64,000 nucleotides of DNA from NCBI GenBank assembly GCA_017644045.1, contig JAEPMI010000011.1, positions 122,029 to 186,028 on the forward strand, in the 5' to 3' direction. The stretch is from Deltaproteobacteria bacterium (lineage in GTDB: Bacteria; Myxococcota_A; Polyangia; Polyangiales; Houyiibacteriaceae). Made by a program: the position numbers and the translations under genes. Position 1 is the stretch's first letter. The number at the start of each line of letters is the position of its first letter. The notes below the pieces were generated by a model. The model was not told the origin of the DNA and searched no databases. It was given only the letters and a program-made list of their open reading frames with translations. Shown here piece after piece: positions 1 through 7,770 of the stretch.

Positions 1-72
1 GGACAGGCGCACTACGACACGTGCGACCTCGGCCATTCCTACGTGACCCTCAACGCCGACTACCGGACGTGA
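1..72 (+). CDS. C-terminal end of a truncated gene
   Basis: The window opens inside a gene: frame 1 is open from the first base to a TGA at 70-72 and gives the last 23 residues, ending LNADYRT. The residues are polar and contain one Cys. Too little remains to assign a family. The next gene starts 50 bases later on the same strand. Confidence 0.6.
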   Translation, partial: GQAHYDTCDLGHSYVTLNADYRT

Positions 73-121
73 GGCTGGCCAGAAACCGGATCCATGGCCG
101 CGCAACCGGTAGCCTCGTCTC

Positions 122-1063
122 GTGCGTCGGCTCTTCCTCGTCCCCTTCCTCCTCGCGCTCGGAGCGTCCGCTCCGGCGATGGCGCAGTGTGCCGAGGAAG
201 ACACGCTCGCCGAGGCGGCGCTCGAGCTGGCGCTCGAGCGCGAGCTGACCGGCGCGGCACTGACCCGTGCGCTGCGGACTGCCGGGAGCGATCTGCCGCA
301 TGGCTGGGCTCGGCGCTTCCACGATCGGGCGGACGCCGAGGCCTGGCTCCGACAGCTCGACGCGGATGCGCCGCTCGCATGCGGGTGGGCCGAGCGACCT
401 GGTGTGATCACGGTCGTCGCCGGGGCTCGCGCAGGGACGCTCGAGGTCGAGGGCGACTCCGCCCGCGCCACCGTGGTCGATGGTTTCCGCGAGGCCCATC
501 TGGTGGTCCGGGATGGTGACGACCGACTCCATCGGCTCGCCCTCGAGCAGGGCGAGGCGTCGCTGGTGGACCTGGAGCGGCCGCTGGTCGTCCAGCTCGT
601 CGCGACCGGCCCACGTGGGCCGCGCCCGATCGCCGAGCGCCGGAGCGGTGCCCCGGCCACGCCTCAGGTCGCCGGGAGCGGCCCATTTTCCAGTCGTCTC
701 GACGCCCTCCGCTCCGTGCGTGGCGCCTCGCCGCTCCGCCCCAACCGCCTGCTCACCGCGGCCGCCAACCGCCATGCTCGCGCCATCTGCGCCGCCGGGG
801 TCGCCGCTCATCGCCTCGAGCGCTCCGATCCGGAGAGCCGTCTGGCGTCCGAGGGCATCGAGGCCCGCGTCGTCGGTGAGGCCGTCGCGCGCGTCGCGCC
901 AGGGGCCGACGCGCTCCAGGCCCTAGTGGAGAGCCCAGGCCACGCCGCCGCTCTGACCGACCGCCGCTTCACCGACGTCGGCGTGGGCGAAGCGACCGCC
1001 CGAGGGCGACGCTGCGTGGTCGTTTCGCTCGCCGCCTGGCCGCGCTTCGTCGGACGCCGCTGA
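122..1063 (+). CDS. Secreted CAP-domain (SCP/PR-1-like) protein
   Basis: This is a 313-residue exported protein. The GTG start gives an immediate signal peptide (residues about 1-21, ending APAMA-Q). Residues about 185-310 resemble a bacterial CAP/SCP domain: a helix with NRLLTAAANRHA, a conserved-looking AAHRLE stretch, EAVARV, then SPGHAAALTDRRFTDVGVG and a final VVVSLAAWP strand. CAP proteins are extracellular; those of bacteria have no settled biochemical role. Residues 22-180 form an Ala/Glu/Leu-rich region I do not recognise. The gene stands alone between the truncated upstream gene and the cNMP-binding gene. Domain call fairly secure, function unknown. Confidence 0.7.
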   Translation: MRRLFLVPFLLALGASAPAMAQCAEEDTLAEAALELALERELTGAALTRALRTAGSDLPHGWARRFHDRADAEAWLRQLDADAPLACGWAERPGVITVVAGARAGTLEVEGDSARATVVDGFREAHLVVRDGDDRLHRLALEQGEASLVDLERPLVVQLVATGPRGPRPIAERRSGAPATPQVAGSGPFSSRLDALRSVRGASPLRPNRLLTAAANRHARAICAAGVAAHRLERSDPESRLASEGIEARVVGEAVARVAPGADALQALVESPGHAAALTDRRFTDVGVGEATARGRRCVVVSLAAWPRFVGRR

Positions 1064-1091
1064 CCCCGCCGGACCACGCTCGATCCAATCC

Positions 1092-1139
1092 GTGTCTTCT
1101 CTGCGTCCGCTGCGGCTCCGCGCCTCCGCGCGAGGCAAG
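1092..1139 (+). repeat. Half-copy (remnant) of the palindromic element family
   Basis: The stretch reads CTCTGCGTCCGCTGCGGCTC and continues to GCGAGGCAAG. It aligns without gaps, over about 40 bases, to the right arm of the element at 41650-41881 (CTCTGTG..CTCTGTGGCTCCG..GCGAGGCCAAG), with most differences being T to C. No matching left arm is present, so this looks like a decayed single end. It lies between two same-strand genes. Confidence 0.5.
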
Positions 1140-1207
1140 CTGGAACGGGACGAACGGCTGACGCGAGAGGGCGCATGGGCTGCCCGGAACCTGATAGCCT
1201 CCGCGCC

Positions 1208-2530
1208 ATGCAGACCGTCCACGACCTGCGGGCCTACGCCGACGAGAAGCTCTTCGCCGGTGAGTATCCCCACGCGCTCCATGCCTACGCGCTCTTGGTT
1301 CAGCTCCAGCCGAACGCCCTGGACGCGCGTCTGCGACTGGCGGACACGCTGCTCTCCATGGGCGAGGTCCAGGCCGCCGGGCTCATCTACATGAAGCTCG
1401 CCCAGCACGCGGCGAACGCGGGCTACCCGCTCCGAGCGCTCGTCTGTCTGCTCATCCTCCGGCAGCTCGAGCCGGAGCTCGGCAAGCACGTCGAAGAGCT
1501 CGCCAAGCTCTACGGCAAGGGCTCCGAGCGGCTCGGCAAGAGCGTTCGGATGTCGCTCGCGAGCACCAACATCCAGCTCCCCGGAGACCTGAAGCTCGAC
1601 ACCCCGCCGCCCCTCGAGGAGCTGCTTCCAGCTGCCGCGAAGATCGCCGCCGACCTCTCGAAGATCGCCGCCTACCCGCAGCGGGTCCCGCCGGTCGCGC
1701 TCTTCAGCGAGCTGCCCCCGGAGACCTTCGCCAAGGTCCTCGGCGCGGTGAAGCTCCTGCGCAAGCGCCCCGGCGAAGCGGTGCTCACACAGGGCGACGC
1801 GGGCACGGCCTTCTACGTCGTCGCGCGCGGCCGCGTGCGGGTCGAGCGAACGCCCGACGAAGGCGGCGATCCGGTCGTCCTCGCGAAGCTCCACGGCGGC
1901 GCCATCTTCGGCGAGATGGCGCTCGTGAGCGCCGAGCCTCGGAGCGCGACGGTCATCGCCGAGGACGACTGCGACCTGCTCGAATTCGACAAGGCGGCGC
2001 TGGCGGCCGCCGCGAGCGAGGTGGCCACGGTCGCTACCGCCCTCGACAAGTTCACCCGCGAGCGTCTGCTCACCAATCTCCTGGCCACCGCGCCGCTCTT
2101 CAAGCCGCTCGACCGCACCCAGCGGCTCGACCTCGCCCGCCGCTTCAAGGCCCTGGACGTCACGCCCGGCACCCCGATCATCCGCGACGGAGATCCCGGC
2201 AAGGGCCTCTACGTGGTTCTCAGCGGCGGCGTCGAGGTCTGGAAGACCGACGAGGGTGAGAAGGTCATGCTGGCCAACCTCGGCCCGGGCCAGGTCTTCG
2301 GTGAGATCGCGCTCCTCCACGAAGAGGCGGCCACCGCCAACGTGAGCGCCACCAAGCAGAGCACCGTCCTCTTCCTCGCCCGCGAGCTCTTCCAGAAGCT
2401 GGTCGACGCCATCGAGGAGATCCGCGAATACGTCGAGAACCTCGGCGACGAGCGCCTCATGGACACCCGCCTGTCCATGGAGAACACGGACGCCGAGGTC
2501 CTCTCCGACGACGATCTGCTGTTCATTTAG
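1208..2530 (+). CDS. TPR protein with two cyclic-nucleotide-binding domains
   Basis: This is a 440-residue cytoplasmic protein. Residues about 1-90 are a helical repeat region (ALHAYALLVQLQPNALDARLRLADTL is TPR-like). Two CRP-type cNMP-binding beta-roll domains follow at about 165-285 and 295-420. The first has the phosphate-binding cassette GEMALVSAEPRSATV with both Glu and Arg; the second has GEIALLHEEAATANV, where the Arg position is Thr, so it may not bind cNMP in the usual way. There is no DNA-binding or catalytic domain, so it is probably a cNMP-sensing scaffold. An in-frame ATG 33 bases upstream (1175) is possible, but the start chosen begins the conserved-looking helix. Confidence 0.8.
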   Translation: MQTVHDLRAYADEKLFAGEYPHALHAYALLVQLQPNALDARLRLADTLLSMGEVQAAGLIYMKLAQHAANAGYPLRALVCLLILRQLEPELGKHVEELAKLYGKGSERLGKSVRMSLASTNIQLPGDLKLDTPPPLEELLPAAAKIAADLSKIAAYPQRVPPVALFSELPPETFAKVLGAVKLLRKRPGEAVLTQGDAGTAFYVVARGRVRVERTPDEGGDPVVLAKLHGGAIFGEMALVSAEPRSATVIAEDDCDLLEFDKAALAAAASEVATVATALDKFTRERLLTNLLATAPLFKPLDRTQRLDLARRFKALDVTPGTPIIRDGDPGKGLYVVLSGGVEVWKTDEGEKVMLANLGPGQVFGEIALLHEEAATANVSATKQSTVLFLARELFQKLVDAIEEIREYVENLGDERLMDTRLSMENTDAEVLSDDDLLFI

Positions 2531-2585
2531 CCGCCGAAAAAGCAAAGGTGCGCGGGACGGCGAGCGTACTTAGACTGTGTCCCGC

Positions 2586-4385
2586 ATGCGTCGCGCACTC
2601 ATCCCCGCCCTCATCCTGACCCTCCTGGGGGTCGCTTTCTGGCAGAGCGCTGCCGTTCGAGTCGACGAGGCCGAGCGGGAGAGCCCGACTCTGGCGGCCG
2701 ATCCGCCCACCGGAGCCCTCCTGCTGGACCTCGATGACGACGTCGATTCGGAGGACCGGAGCCGCATCGGAGCCCTGCTTCAGCGAGCGATCGCGCCCTT
2801 CGACTGGTCGGCCAGCGACCTCGGCGAGACCCTCAGCGAGTCCGCCGAGCTGCACCGTTTGACGGTGCCCGAGTCCGAGCTCGACGACATCCGCGAGCTC
2901 CTCCGAGGCGACGAGGACATCGAGGCCCTCGAGGTCGAGCGCATGTGGTCGCTCCCCGAGAGCGCCGAGGCCTTCACCTTGGACACCACGGCCGACGACG
3001 GCCCCGAGGCCGACCGGGGTCGCTTCAAGCCGGACGACCCCTACTACAAGCATCAGTGGCACTTGGACCAGATTCAGATGCCTGACGCCTGGGCGCGCAC
3101 CCGGGGCGCGGACGTCGTGGTCGCCGTCATCGACACCGGCGTCCTCGGCACCAGCCGCGGCCGCTTCAAGCAGGCGCCCGACCTGGCGCAGACGCGCTTC
3201 GTGCCGGGCTACGACTTCGTCGACGACGACGACCAGCCCGACGACGAGCACGGCCACGGCACCCACGTCGCCGGCACGGTCGCTCAGTCCACCAACAACG
3301 GCCTCGGGGTCGCGGGCGTCGCGCCCGCCGCCGCGATCATGCCCATCCGCGTCCTCGACGCCCGCGGCGGTGGCCGCTGGGGCTCGGTCGCCGCGGGCAT
3401 CCGCTGGGCCGCCGACAACGGGGCCGACGTCATCAACCTCTCGCTCGGTGGCGGCACGCCCTCGAGCGCCATCCGCAACGCCATCGCCCACGCCCACAGC
3501 AAGGGAGTGGTCGTCGTGGCCGCTGCCGGAAACACCGGCCGCGGTCGCGTGCAATACCCGGCGGCGCATCGCTTCGCCATCGCCGTCGGCGCCGTCCGCT
3601 ACGACGAGACCCTCAGCTTCTACTCGTCCTACGGCCGCCACCTCGACGTGGTCGCGCCCGGTGGTGATCTGCGGGTCGACCAGAACGGCGATGGGCTCCC
3701 CGACGGCGTCATTCAGAACACCATGGTCCGCGGCAACCCTGGGCGGCACGACTACATCGGCTACCAAGGCACCTCGATGGCCGCTCCCCACGTCGCCGGC
3801 GTCGCTGCCCTCATCCGGGCGGCTGGCGTGCGCGACCCGGACGCCGTCGAGCGCATCCTGAAGTCGACCGCCAAGACCAAGTCCGACACCCGGCGCTACG
3901 GCTCGGGCCTCATCCAGGCCAATGCCGCTCTCCGTGCCTCCCAGCAAGGTGCCGCCGGTGGCCGCACGGGAGCTGCGCTCGGTCTCGGCCTCCTGGTCCT
4001 CTTCGGCCTCCGCCGCCGCAAGAAGCTGGGCGCGGGCATCGTCCCGACCCTGGCCGTGGCCGGGCTCTCCGCCGGCGCGCTGGCCCTCGTTCCCTGGCAC
4101 CTGATCGGGCTCGGGACGCTCGCGGTCCCCGCGTCGGCGCTCGGCGCCATCGTCTCGCCCTGGCTGCTCGTCGCCCTCGGGGCGGCCATCCCCCTGGTCG
4201 GGGCCGGCCTGGTAGCGCGCAAACCCGCCCTGGCGGCGGGCCTGAGCTTCGGCATCGCCGGCGTGCTCATCGCCGAGGCGCTCACCCCGACGGTCGTCGC
4301 CGCCGTCTGGCTCGGCCCGGTCCTGGTCGGACTCGCCGCGATCGCCACGCTCATCGGACGCCAGACGGCCCGCAAGGCAGCCTGA
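2586..4385 (+). CDS. S8 family serine peptidase (subtilase) with C-terminal membrane segments
   Basis: This is an exported subtilisin-like protease of about 599 residues. It has an N-terminal signal or anchor helix, then an inhibitor-I9-like propeptide region to about residue 145. The catalytic domain shows VIDTG (Asp about 183), HGTHVAGT (His about 224), an AAAGN oxyanion region and GTSMAAPHVAG (Ser about 397). After about residue 450 comes a Gly/Ala hinge, LGLLVLFGLRRRKK, then three or four further hydrophobic segments. That is longer than the single-helix sorting tails usual for myxobacterial secreted proteins, so the enzyme is probably membrane-tethered. A GTG 9 bases upstream is an alternative start. 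A bidirectional terminator follows. Confidence 0.88.
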   Translation: MRRALIPALILTLLGVAFWQSAAVRVDEAERESPTLAADPPTGALLLDLDDDVDSEDRSRIGALLQRAIAPFDWSASDLGETLSESAELHRLTVPESELDDIRELLRGDEDIEALEVERMWSLPESAEAFTLDTTADDGPEADRGRFKPDDPYYKHQWHLDQIQMPDAWARTRGADVVVAVIDTGVLGTSRGRFKQAPDLAQTRFVPGYDFVDDDDQPDDEHGHGTHVAGTVAQSTNNGLGVAGVAPAAAIMPIRVLDARGGGRWGSVAAGIRWAADNGADVINLSLGGGTPSSAIRNAIAHAHSKGVVVVAAAGNTGRGRVQYPAAHRFAIAVGAVRYDETLSFYSSYGRHLDVVAPGGDLRVDQNGDGLPDGVIQNTMVRGNPGRHDYIGYQGTSMAAPHVAGVAALIRAAGVRDPDAVERILKSTAKTKSDTRRYGSGLIQANAALRASQQGAAGGRTGAALGLGLLVLFGLRRRKKLGAGIVPTLAVAGLSAGALALVPWHLIGLGTLAVPASALGAIVSPWLLVALGAAIPLVGAGLVARKPALAAGLSFGIAGVLIAEALTPTVVAAVWLGPVLVGLAAIATLIGRQTARKAA

Positions 4386-4405
4386 GCATCGAGCCGACCG
4401 GTCGC

Positions 4406-4427
4406 ACCATGACGCAGATGTCATGGT
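4406..4427. promoter_or_regulatory. Perfect inverted repeat after the protease gene
   Basis: ACCATGAC - GCAGAT - GTCATGGT: 8-base arms around a 6-base centre, 20 bases past the protease stop codon. There is no T-run on either side, so it is not a standard intrinsic terminator by itself. It could be an mRNA 3' hairpin or a protein site. Confidence 0.4.
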
Positions 4428-4439
4428 CGAGCGGATGTG

Positions 4440-4777
4440 GCCAACGAAAGAGCCGGCTACCGAAGTAGCCGGCTCGTTTCGTTTTTACAGGGAATTCGCC
4501 GAATTTGCCTGATGAGCAACCCCTCTCGGGGGCGGCGCCGTCCCAGGGTTGGGGTTGGCACCGTGTTTGCTTTATCTACGGTCGCTTGGTTGAACCCGAT
4601 GTCGTTGCTGCCCGGCATGAGACGCGGGGACTACACGTACCGCTTGGCTTGAGCACTTTTAATCAGCCCTTGGCTTGATTCCCTTTTCTTTCTTGCTCGC
4701 TTTGTGAGTCCGCCTCTTCAGGCGGCGCTGCCGATACTCTAGCTCAGACGCTCGTGAGGGGCATTCGTTTCCTCAGA
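4440..4777 (-). ncRNA. Candidate structured non-coding RNA of about 335 nt
   Basis: The 550-base gap between the protease and the lipoprotein holds no gene with normal codon use. On the minus strand a possible -10 element TAGAAT (4784-4789) sits just downstream of the palindrome ATACTT-TC-AAGTAT (4791-4804); transcription would begin near 4777 and end at the TTCG-loop terminator. Local stems are visible, for example CCGCCT-GAAG-AGGCGG near 4710-4725 and TGAGG/CCTCA near the 5' end. I looked for signatures of tmRNA (tag plus 3' T-arm and CCA), RNase P (AGGAAAGTCC) and SRP RNA and found none. A 53-codon ORF (4457-4618, starting MPGSNDIGFNQ) lies inside, but its codon use is far less G/C-biased than neighbours and it runs into the terminator, so I favour RNA over protein. 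Confidence 0.4.
4445..4486. terminator. Bidirectional intrinsic terminator
   Basis: An 11-bp perfect stem, GAGCCGGCTAC / GTAGCCGGCTC, with a 4-base loop. On the plus strand it is followed by GTTTCGTTTTT; on the minus strand the loop is the stable C(TTCG)G tetraloop followed by TTTCGTT. It therefore serves both the plus-strand protease gene and the minus-strand candidate RNA, which converge here. Confidence 0.8.
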
Positions 4778-4816
4778 GCACCGATTCTAGCATACTTGAA
4801 AGTATCCAGCCTTACC

Positions 4817-4853
4817 ACGGGTCGTGAGAGTCCTTCTCACGACCCGTTCTTAT
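4817..4853 (+). terminator. Intrinsic terminator, plus orientation
   Basis: A 13-bp perfect stem ACGGGTCGTGAGA / TCTCACGACCCGT with loop GTCCT, followed by TCTTATT on the plus strand. No annotated plus-strand gene ends just before it. It would stop plus-strand transcription antisense to the candidate RNA, or insulate the lipoprotein gene that starts 90 bases later. Confidence 0.65.
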
Positions 4854-4944
4854 TCCGTCGTGGGTCCAACTCCGGCCGGGGTCGATCCATTCCAGCGATG
4901 CGGAAGGTTCGCGTCGGTTCGCCCGCTCTCGTATGCTCGGCCCG

Positions 4945-5334
4945 ATGAGTCGCCTCGCCCCGCTTCTGCTCTTCGCCCTGTCCCTGGTGGGCTGTGCCCA
5001 GCTGAGCGAGGAGATGCGCACGATCGAGACCGGCTACCAGGAAGCGCGCTACGAGGACGTGATCGCCTGGCTCGACGACATCGAGCACGACCTGCCGCAC
5101 ATGGATCCGCCCGAGCGCGCGCGCTTCTACTACCTGCGGGGCATGTCGGCGCACCGCCTCGGCCAGCACGACGACGCGCTCTACTACCTGGCGCTGGCGC
5201 GCGAGATGGCCGGTGACGAGGGCCGGGGGCTCCGCGAGCCCTGGAAAGCCCAGCTCCGCGACACCCTCACCGAGCTCACGCCCGAGGGCGCGACCCACCA
5301 CGCCCGCGTGCCCGCCACCGACGATTCGCCCTGA
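4945..5334 (+). CDS. Small lipoprotein, TPR-like
   Basis: The 129-residue product has a signal peptide with lipobox LVGC (Cys about 17), followed by roughly 100 residues of predicted helices with a pattern like two TPR units (ETGYQEARYEDVIAWL and RFYYLRGMSAHRLGQHDDAL). The sequence suggests an envelope lipoprotein acting as a protein-binding scaffold. An ATG 12 bases upstream is possible, but the chosen ATG places the positive residues and the hydrophobic core in typical positions. Specific function unknown. A weak hairpin terminator follows. Confidence 0.7.
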   Translation: MSRLAPLLLFALSLVGCAQLSEEMRTIETGYQEARYEDVIAWLDDIEHDLPHMDPPERARFYYLRGMSAHRLGQHDDALYYLALAREMAGDEGRGLREPWKAQLRDTLTELTPEGATHHARVPATDDSP

Positions 5335-5342
5335 ATTGCCGA

Positions 5343-5376
5343 AGGGAACCGACCATGGGTCGATTCCCTCCTGCGT
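5343..5376 (+). terminator. Hairpin between convergent genes
   Basis: AGGGAA-C-CGACC / GGTCG-A-TTCCCT with a 3-base loop and one mismatch, 8 bases after the lipoprotein stop, followed by CCTGCGTTCTT. The T-tract is poor. The position between two converging genes supports a terminator role. Confidence 0.5.
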
Positions 5377-5390
5377 TCTTCGGATCCGTC

Positions 5391-5594
5391 TCAGGCGATC
5401 TGGGTCCGCACCTTCGCCATCTCGTCCTTCGCGGCCAGCTTTTCTTTCTTCAGCCGTTTCTCGAGGCGAGCTTCCTGTGGCGTGAGGTACGCGTGACCCG
5501 ATAGCTCTTCGAGCTGGTTCTCCAGGTCGGCGTGCTTCTTAGCGAGCCGGTCCATGAGAAACTCGGGGCTGGACGTACGACGCTTGCGGCTCAT
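5391..5594 (-). CDS. DUF465 (YdcH-type) small protein
   Basis: The 67-residue product is almost entirely helical and charged. The core HAYLTPQEARLEKRLKKEKL is the signature region of DUF465/YdcH proteins: a two-helix coiled coil with TPQE at the turn. The family's role is unknown; members are cytoplasmic and usually 60-80 residues. An AGAGGAG ribosome-binding site lies directly upstream of the ATG. It stands alone, opposite in direction to lolA. Confidence 0.8.
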   Translation of the reverse strand: MSRKRRTSSPEFLMDRLAKKHADLENQLEELSGHAYLTPQEARLEKRLKKEKLAAKDEMAKVRTQIA

Positions 5595-5821
5595 GCGCTT
5601 CTCCTCTCGGAGCCCTTCGCCCGGGCTCCTCCGTTCTGATTGTCACTCAGTCCAAGGAAAGCGGCTCCTCGGTCCCGGGGGACGTCTTCGGAGCATTGGA
5701 CATGCTAAGGGAGGCCGCGGAGGAGATCAACGGACCCGGCGGGGGGAGCTTTGGGTGGCTCGTCCAGGCCCGAGTGAATAGGCTCCCTGCTCCGAACGTT
5801 CCTCGCCCGGACCGACATTTC

Positions 5822-6526
5822 ATGAAGCTTCGCCGCATCCTCGTCCTGACCAGCCTCTCCGCCGCCTTCTGCGCGTTGGCGCTCGCGCCCGCGCTGGCGC
5901 AAGAGCGGCTCAACGCGCGCCAGGTCGCTGCGCTCGTCCAGTCCTTCTACGACCAGTCGACGAGCTTCACCGCCGACTTCAACCAGCAGCAGTACACCAA
6001 GGTCCACGACCGGACCGAGCGTGCGAACGGACGGGTCGTCTTCGAGAAGCCGGGCAAGATGCGCTGGGACTACGCCGCACCCAACGGCCAGGTCTTCGTC
6101 AGCGATGGCGAGACTCTCCTCGTGTACCAGCCGCCCGACGAAGGCGAGCGCCACGGCCAGCTCATCGAGCGGGCGATCAACGAGCACCAGCTCCCGCAGG
6201 CGTTCAGCTTCCTCACCGGCACCGGCCGACTCGACCGCGACTTCCGCTTTCGTCTGCTCAACGCGCAGCGCGAGGGCTTCCGCAACGGCTACGTCCTCGA
6301 GCTCCGCCCCCGGGAGCCCACGCCGCAGTACGAGCGGGTGCTCTTCTTCGTGCGCATCGTGGAGCGCGGCGAGCAGCAGGCGGGCGTGGTCCAGCGGGTC
6401 CTGATCATCGACTCGTCGGGCAACCGGAACCGCTTCGACTTCCGCAACATGCGCTTCCCCGGCGACATCCCCGACTCGCGCTTCCGTTACCGCCCGCCCG
6501 CCGGCACGCGACGCGTCCGCCCCTAG
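5822..6526 (+). CDS. lolA: Outer-membrane lipoprotein carrier protein LolA
   Basis: This 234-residue periplasmic protein has signal peptide residues 1-24 (ending PALA-QE). The mature part fits LolA: VAALVQSFYDQSTSFTADFN, then GRVVFEKPGKMRWDY and FVSDGETLLVYQP, characteristic strands and turns of the LolA half-barrel. LolA ferries lipoproteins from the inner-membrane Lol transporter to the outer membrane, which fits the many lipoproteins encoded in this window. The ATG chosen begins the signal peptide; the frame is open about 125 bases further upstream without good coding character. Confidence 0.92.
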   Translation: MKLRRILVLTSLSAAFCALALAPALAQERLNARQVAALVQSFYDQSTSFTADFNQQQYTKVHDRTERANGRVVFEKPGKMRWDYAAPNGQVFVSDGETLLVYQPPDEGERHGQLIERAINEHQLPQAFSFLTGTGRLDRDFRFRLLNAQREGFRNGYVLELRPREPTPQYERVLFFVRIVERGEQQAGVVQRVLIIDSSGNRNRFDFRNMRFPGDIPDSRFRYRPPAGTRRVRP

Positions 6527-6539
6527 CGACCCCGAGCGC

Positions 6540-6619
6540 CGAACTCCGACTCCGAGAACCGAACTCCGACTCCGAGCGCCGAACTCCGACTCCGAGCGCC
6601 GAACTCCGACTCCGAGAAC
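6540..6619. repeat. Four tandem copies of a 20-bp repeat
   Basis: Unit CGAACTCCGACTCCGAGNNC, where NN is AA or CG: 6540-6559, 6560-6579, 6580-6599, 6600-6619, then decaying CGACTGAG and GAGAACCGACGACCG. It lies between lolA and a convergent glycosyltransferase gene and is non-coding. The core GACTCCGA recurs inside two lipoprotein genes near 51.4 and 52.1 kb. Confidence 0.9.
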
Positions 6620-6651
6620 CGACTGAGAGAACCGACGACCGTTTGCGAACC

Positions 6652-7770
6652 CTAGGCGCCGAGCGCCGCTTCGGCGCGCTCGATCAGGGTCGACCACAGC
6701 AGCGCCCGGTCGCGCTCGCGCCCCTGGTCAGCGAGACGAGTCGCCAACTCCGGATCGTTCCGCAGTCGCTCCAAGGCGCCGCGCAGCTCCGAGACGCCGT
6801 CCGCGAAGAGCCCGTCCACCCCGTCATCGACGCGCTCGAGCAGACCGCCGCTCCGACTCGCCACCACCGGTCGCCCTGCGAGTCGCGCTTCGGTCAGCGC
6901 GACTGGCGCACCCTCTTCGCGCCGGCCCAGCGCGCGCGAGGGAAAGACGAAGACGTCGGCCGCCGCCAGGAGCTTCGCCTTTCCCTCGCCGCTCACCGCC
7001 CCGAGGAAGCGCGCGCGGACCGAGCGCTCGTGCGCCCGCTTCTCCAGCTGCGCTCGCTCCGGTCCGTCGCCTCCGACGAGGAGCGTCATGTCCGTTCCCG
7101 CGCACGCGTCGATGGCGCGGTCGAGCCCCTTGATCGGCACCAGTCGCGCCAGCGCTCCAACGACGAACCCATCCACTCCGAGCTCTCGGCGCGCTTCGTC
7201 GCGGTCGACCACCGGAGAAGCCCATGCGCCCATCGGCGAGACGATCGGGTCGGGCAGTCCCAGTCGAGCCGCCGCGCGCGCGGTCACCGTCCAATGGCTT
7301 AGACCGTCGCGCGTCGTCCATCCGAGCGCCCGGCTCGGGAGTCGCGCTGCCAGCGCCACGTCCGCCGAGTGCCACACGCACAGGTGCGGCCGACCATCGG
7401 CGACCCACTCGCCGATCGCTCCGCAGGGCACTCCGAAGTGGCTCACGATGGCGTCCCACTCGCCGACGCGTCGACGTGCCTCCTTCGCCAACGCGAGCGG
7501 ACCGGTCACCGCACCGAGCCAAGCCGACGGATGGCGGCGGAGGTTGTCGGGCACACCCGCGCCGTGGAACGTGCGCTCGAGCGGACGGGGCAGGTAGCGG
7601 ACCCATGTCGGCGGCAGCCGCTGGGCTCCCGTGGGCTCGCGAGGCTCGGGAGCGATGACCTCCACCGAGTGCCCACGCTCCGCGAGCGCGCGCGCGAAGC
7701 CTTCGACGAAGCTGCCGCCGACGTCGCCGTCGAAGCGGGGGTAGCTCGTCGTGAGCACCCCGATCCGCAT
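6652..7770 (-). CDS. Glycosyltransferase family 4 (GT-B fold)
   Basis: This 372-residue enzyme probably transfers a sugar in cell-surface polysaccharide or glycolipid synthesis. Residues 1-20 (MRIGVLTTSYPRFDGDVGGS) form the acceptor-domain start typical of GT4 enzymes, followed by ALAERGHSVEVIAP. The C-terminal nucleotide-sugar domain has a GDGPERAQLE turn, PSRALGRREEGAPVALTEA (the E-x7-E motif) and GRPVVASRSGG. Its start codon overlaps the stop of the upstream family-2 transferase by one base, so the two are translated together. Acceptor unknown. Confidence 0.88.
   Translation of the reverse strand: MRIGVLTTSYPRFDGDVGGSFVEGFARALAERGHSVEVIAPEPREPTGAQRLPPTWVRYLPRPLERTFHGAGVPDNLRRHPSAWLGAVTGPLALAKEARRRVGEWDAIVSHFGVPCGAIGEWVADGRPHLCVWHSADVALAARLPSRALGWTTRDGLSHWTVTARAAARLGLPDPIVSPMGAWASPVVDRDEARRELGVDGFVVGALARLVPIKGLDRAIDACAGTDMTLLVGGDGPERAQLEKRAHERSVRARFLGAVSGEGKAKLLAAADVFVFPSRALGRREEGAPVALTEARLAGRPVVASRSGGLLERVDDGVDGLFADGVSELRGALERLRNDPELATRLADQGRERDRALLWSTLIERAEAALGA

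Noticed and set aside
2523-4424. 633-codon minus-strand open frame opposite the subtilase
   Set aside because: Shadow of the protease gene; low-complexity Gly/Asp/Arg composition.
4457-4618. 53-codon minus-strand ORF starting MPGSNDIGFNQ
   Set aside because: Third codon positions are much less G/C-rich than in neighbouring genes and the ORF ends inside the terminator stem; more likely part of an RNA.
4735-4815. TAGCTCAGA resembling a tRNA D-arm
   Set aside because: No T-arm (GGTTCGA-type), no anticodon stem and no pairing acceptor ends nearby.
6540-6619. Possible CRISPR-like array
   Set aside because: The 20-bp units are directly adjacent with no spacers and there are no cas genes.
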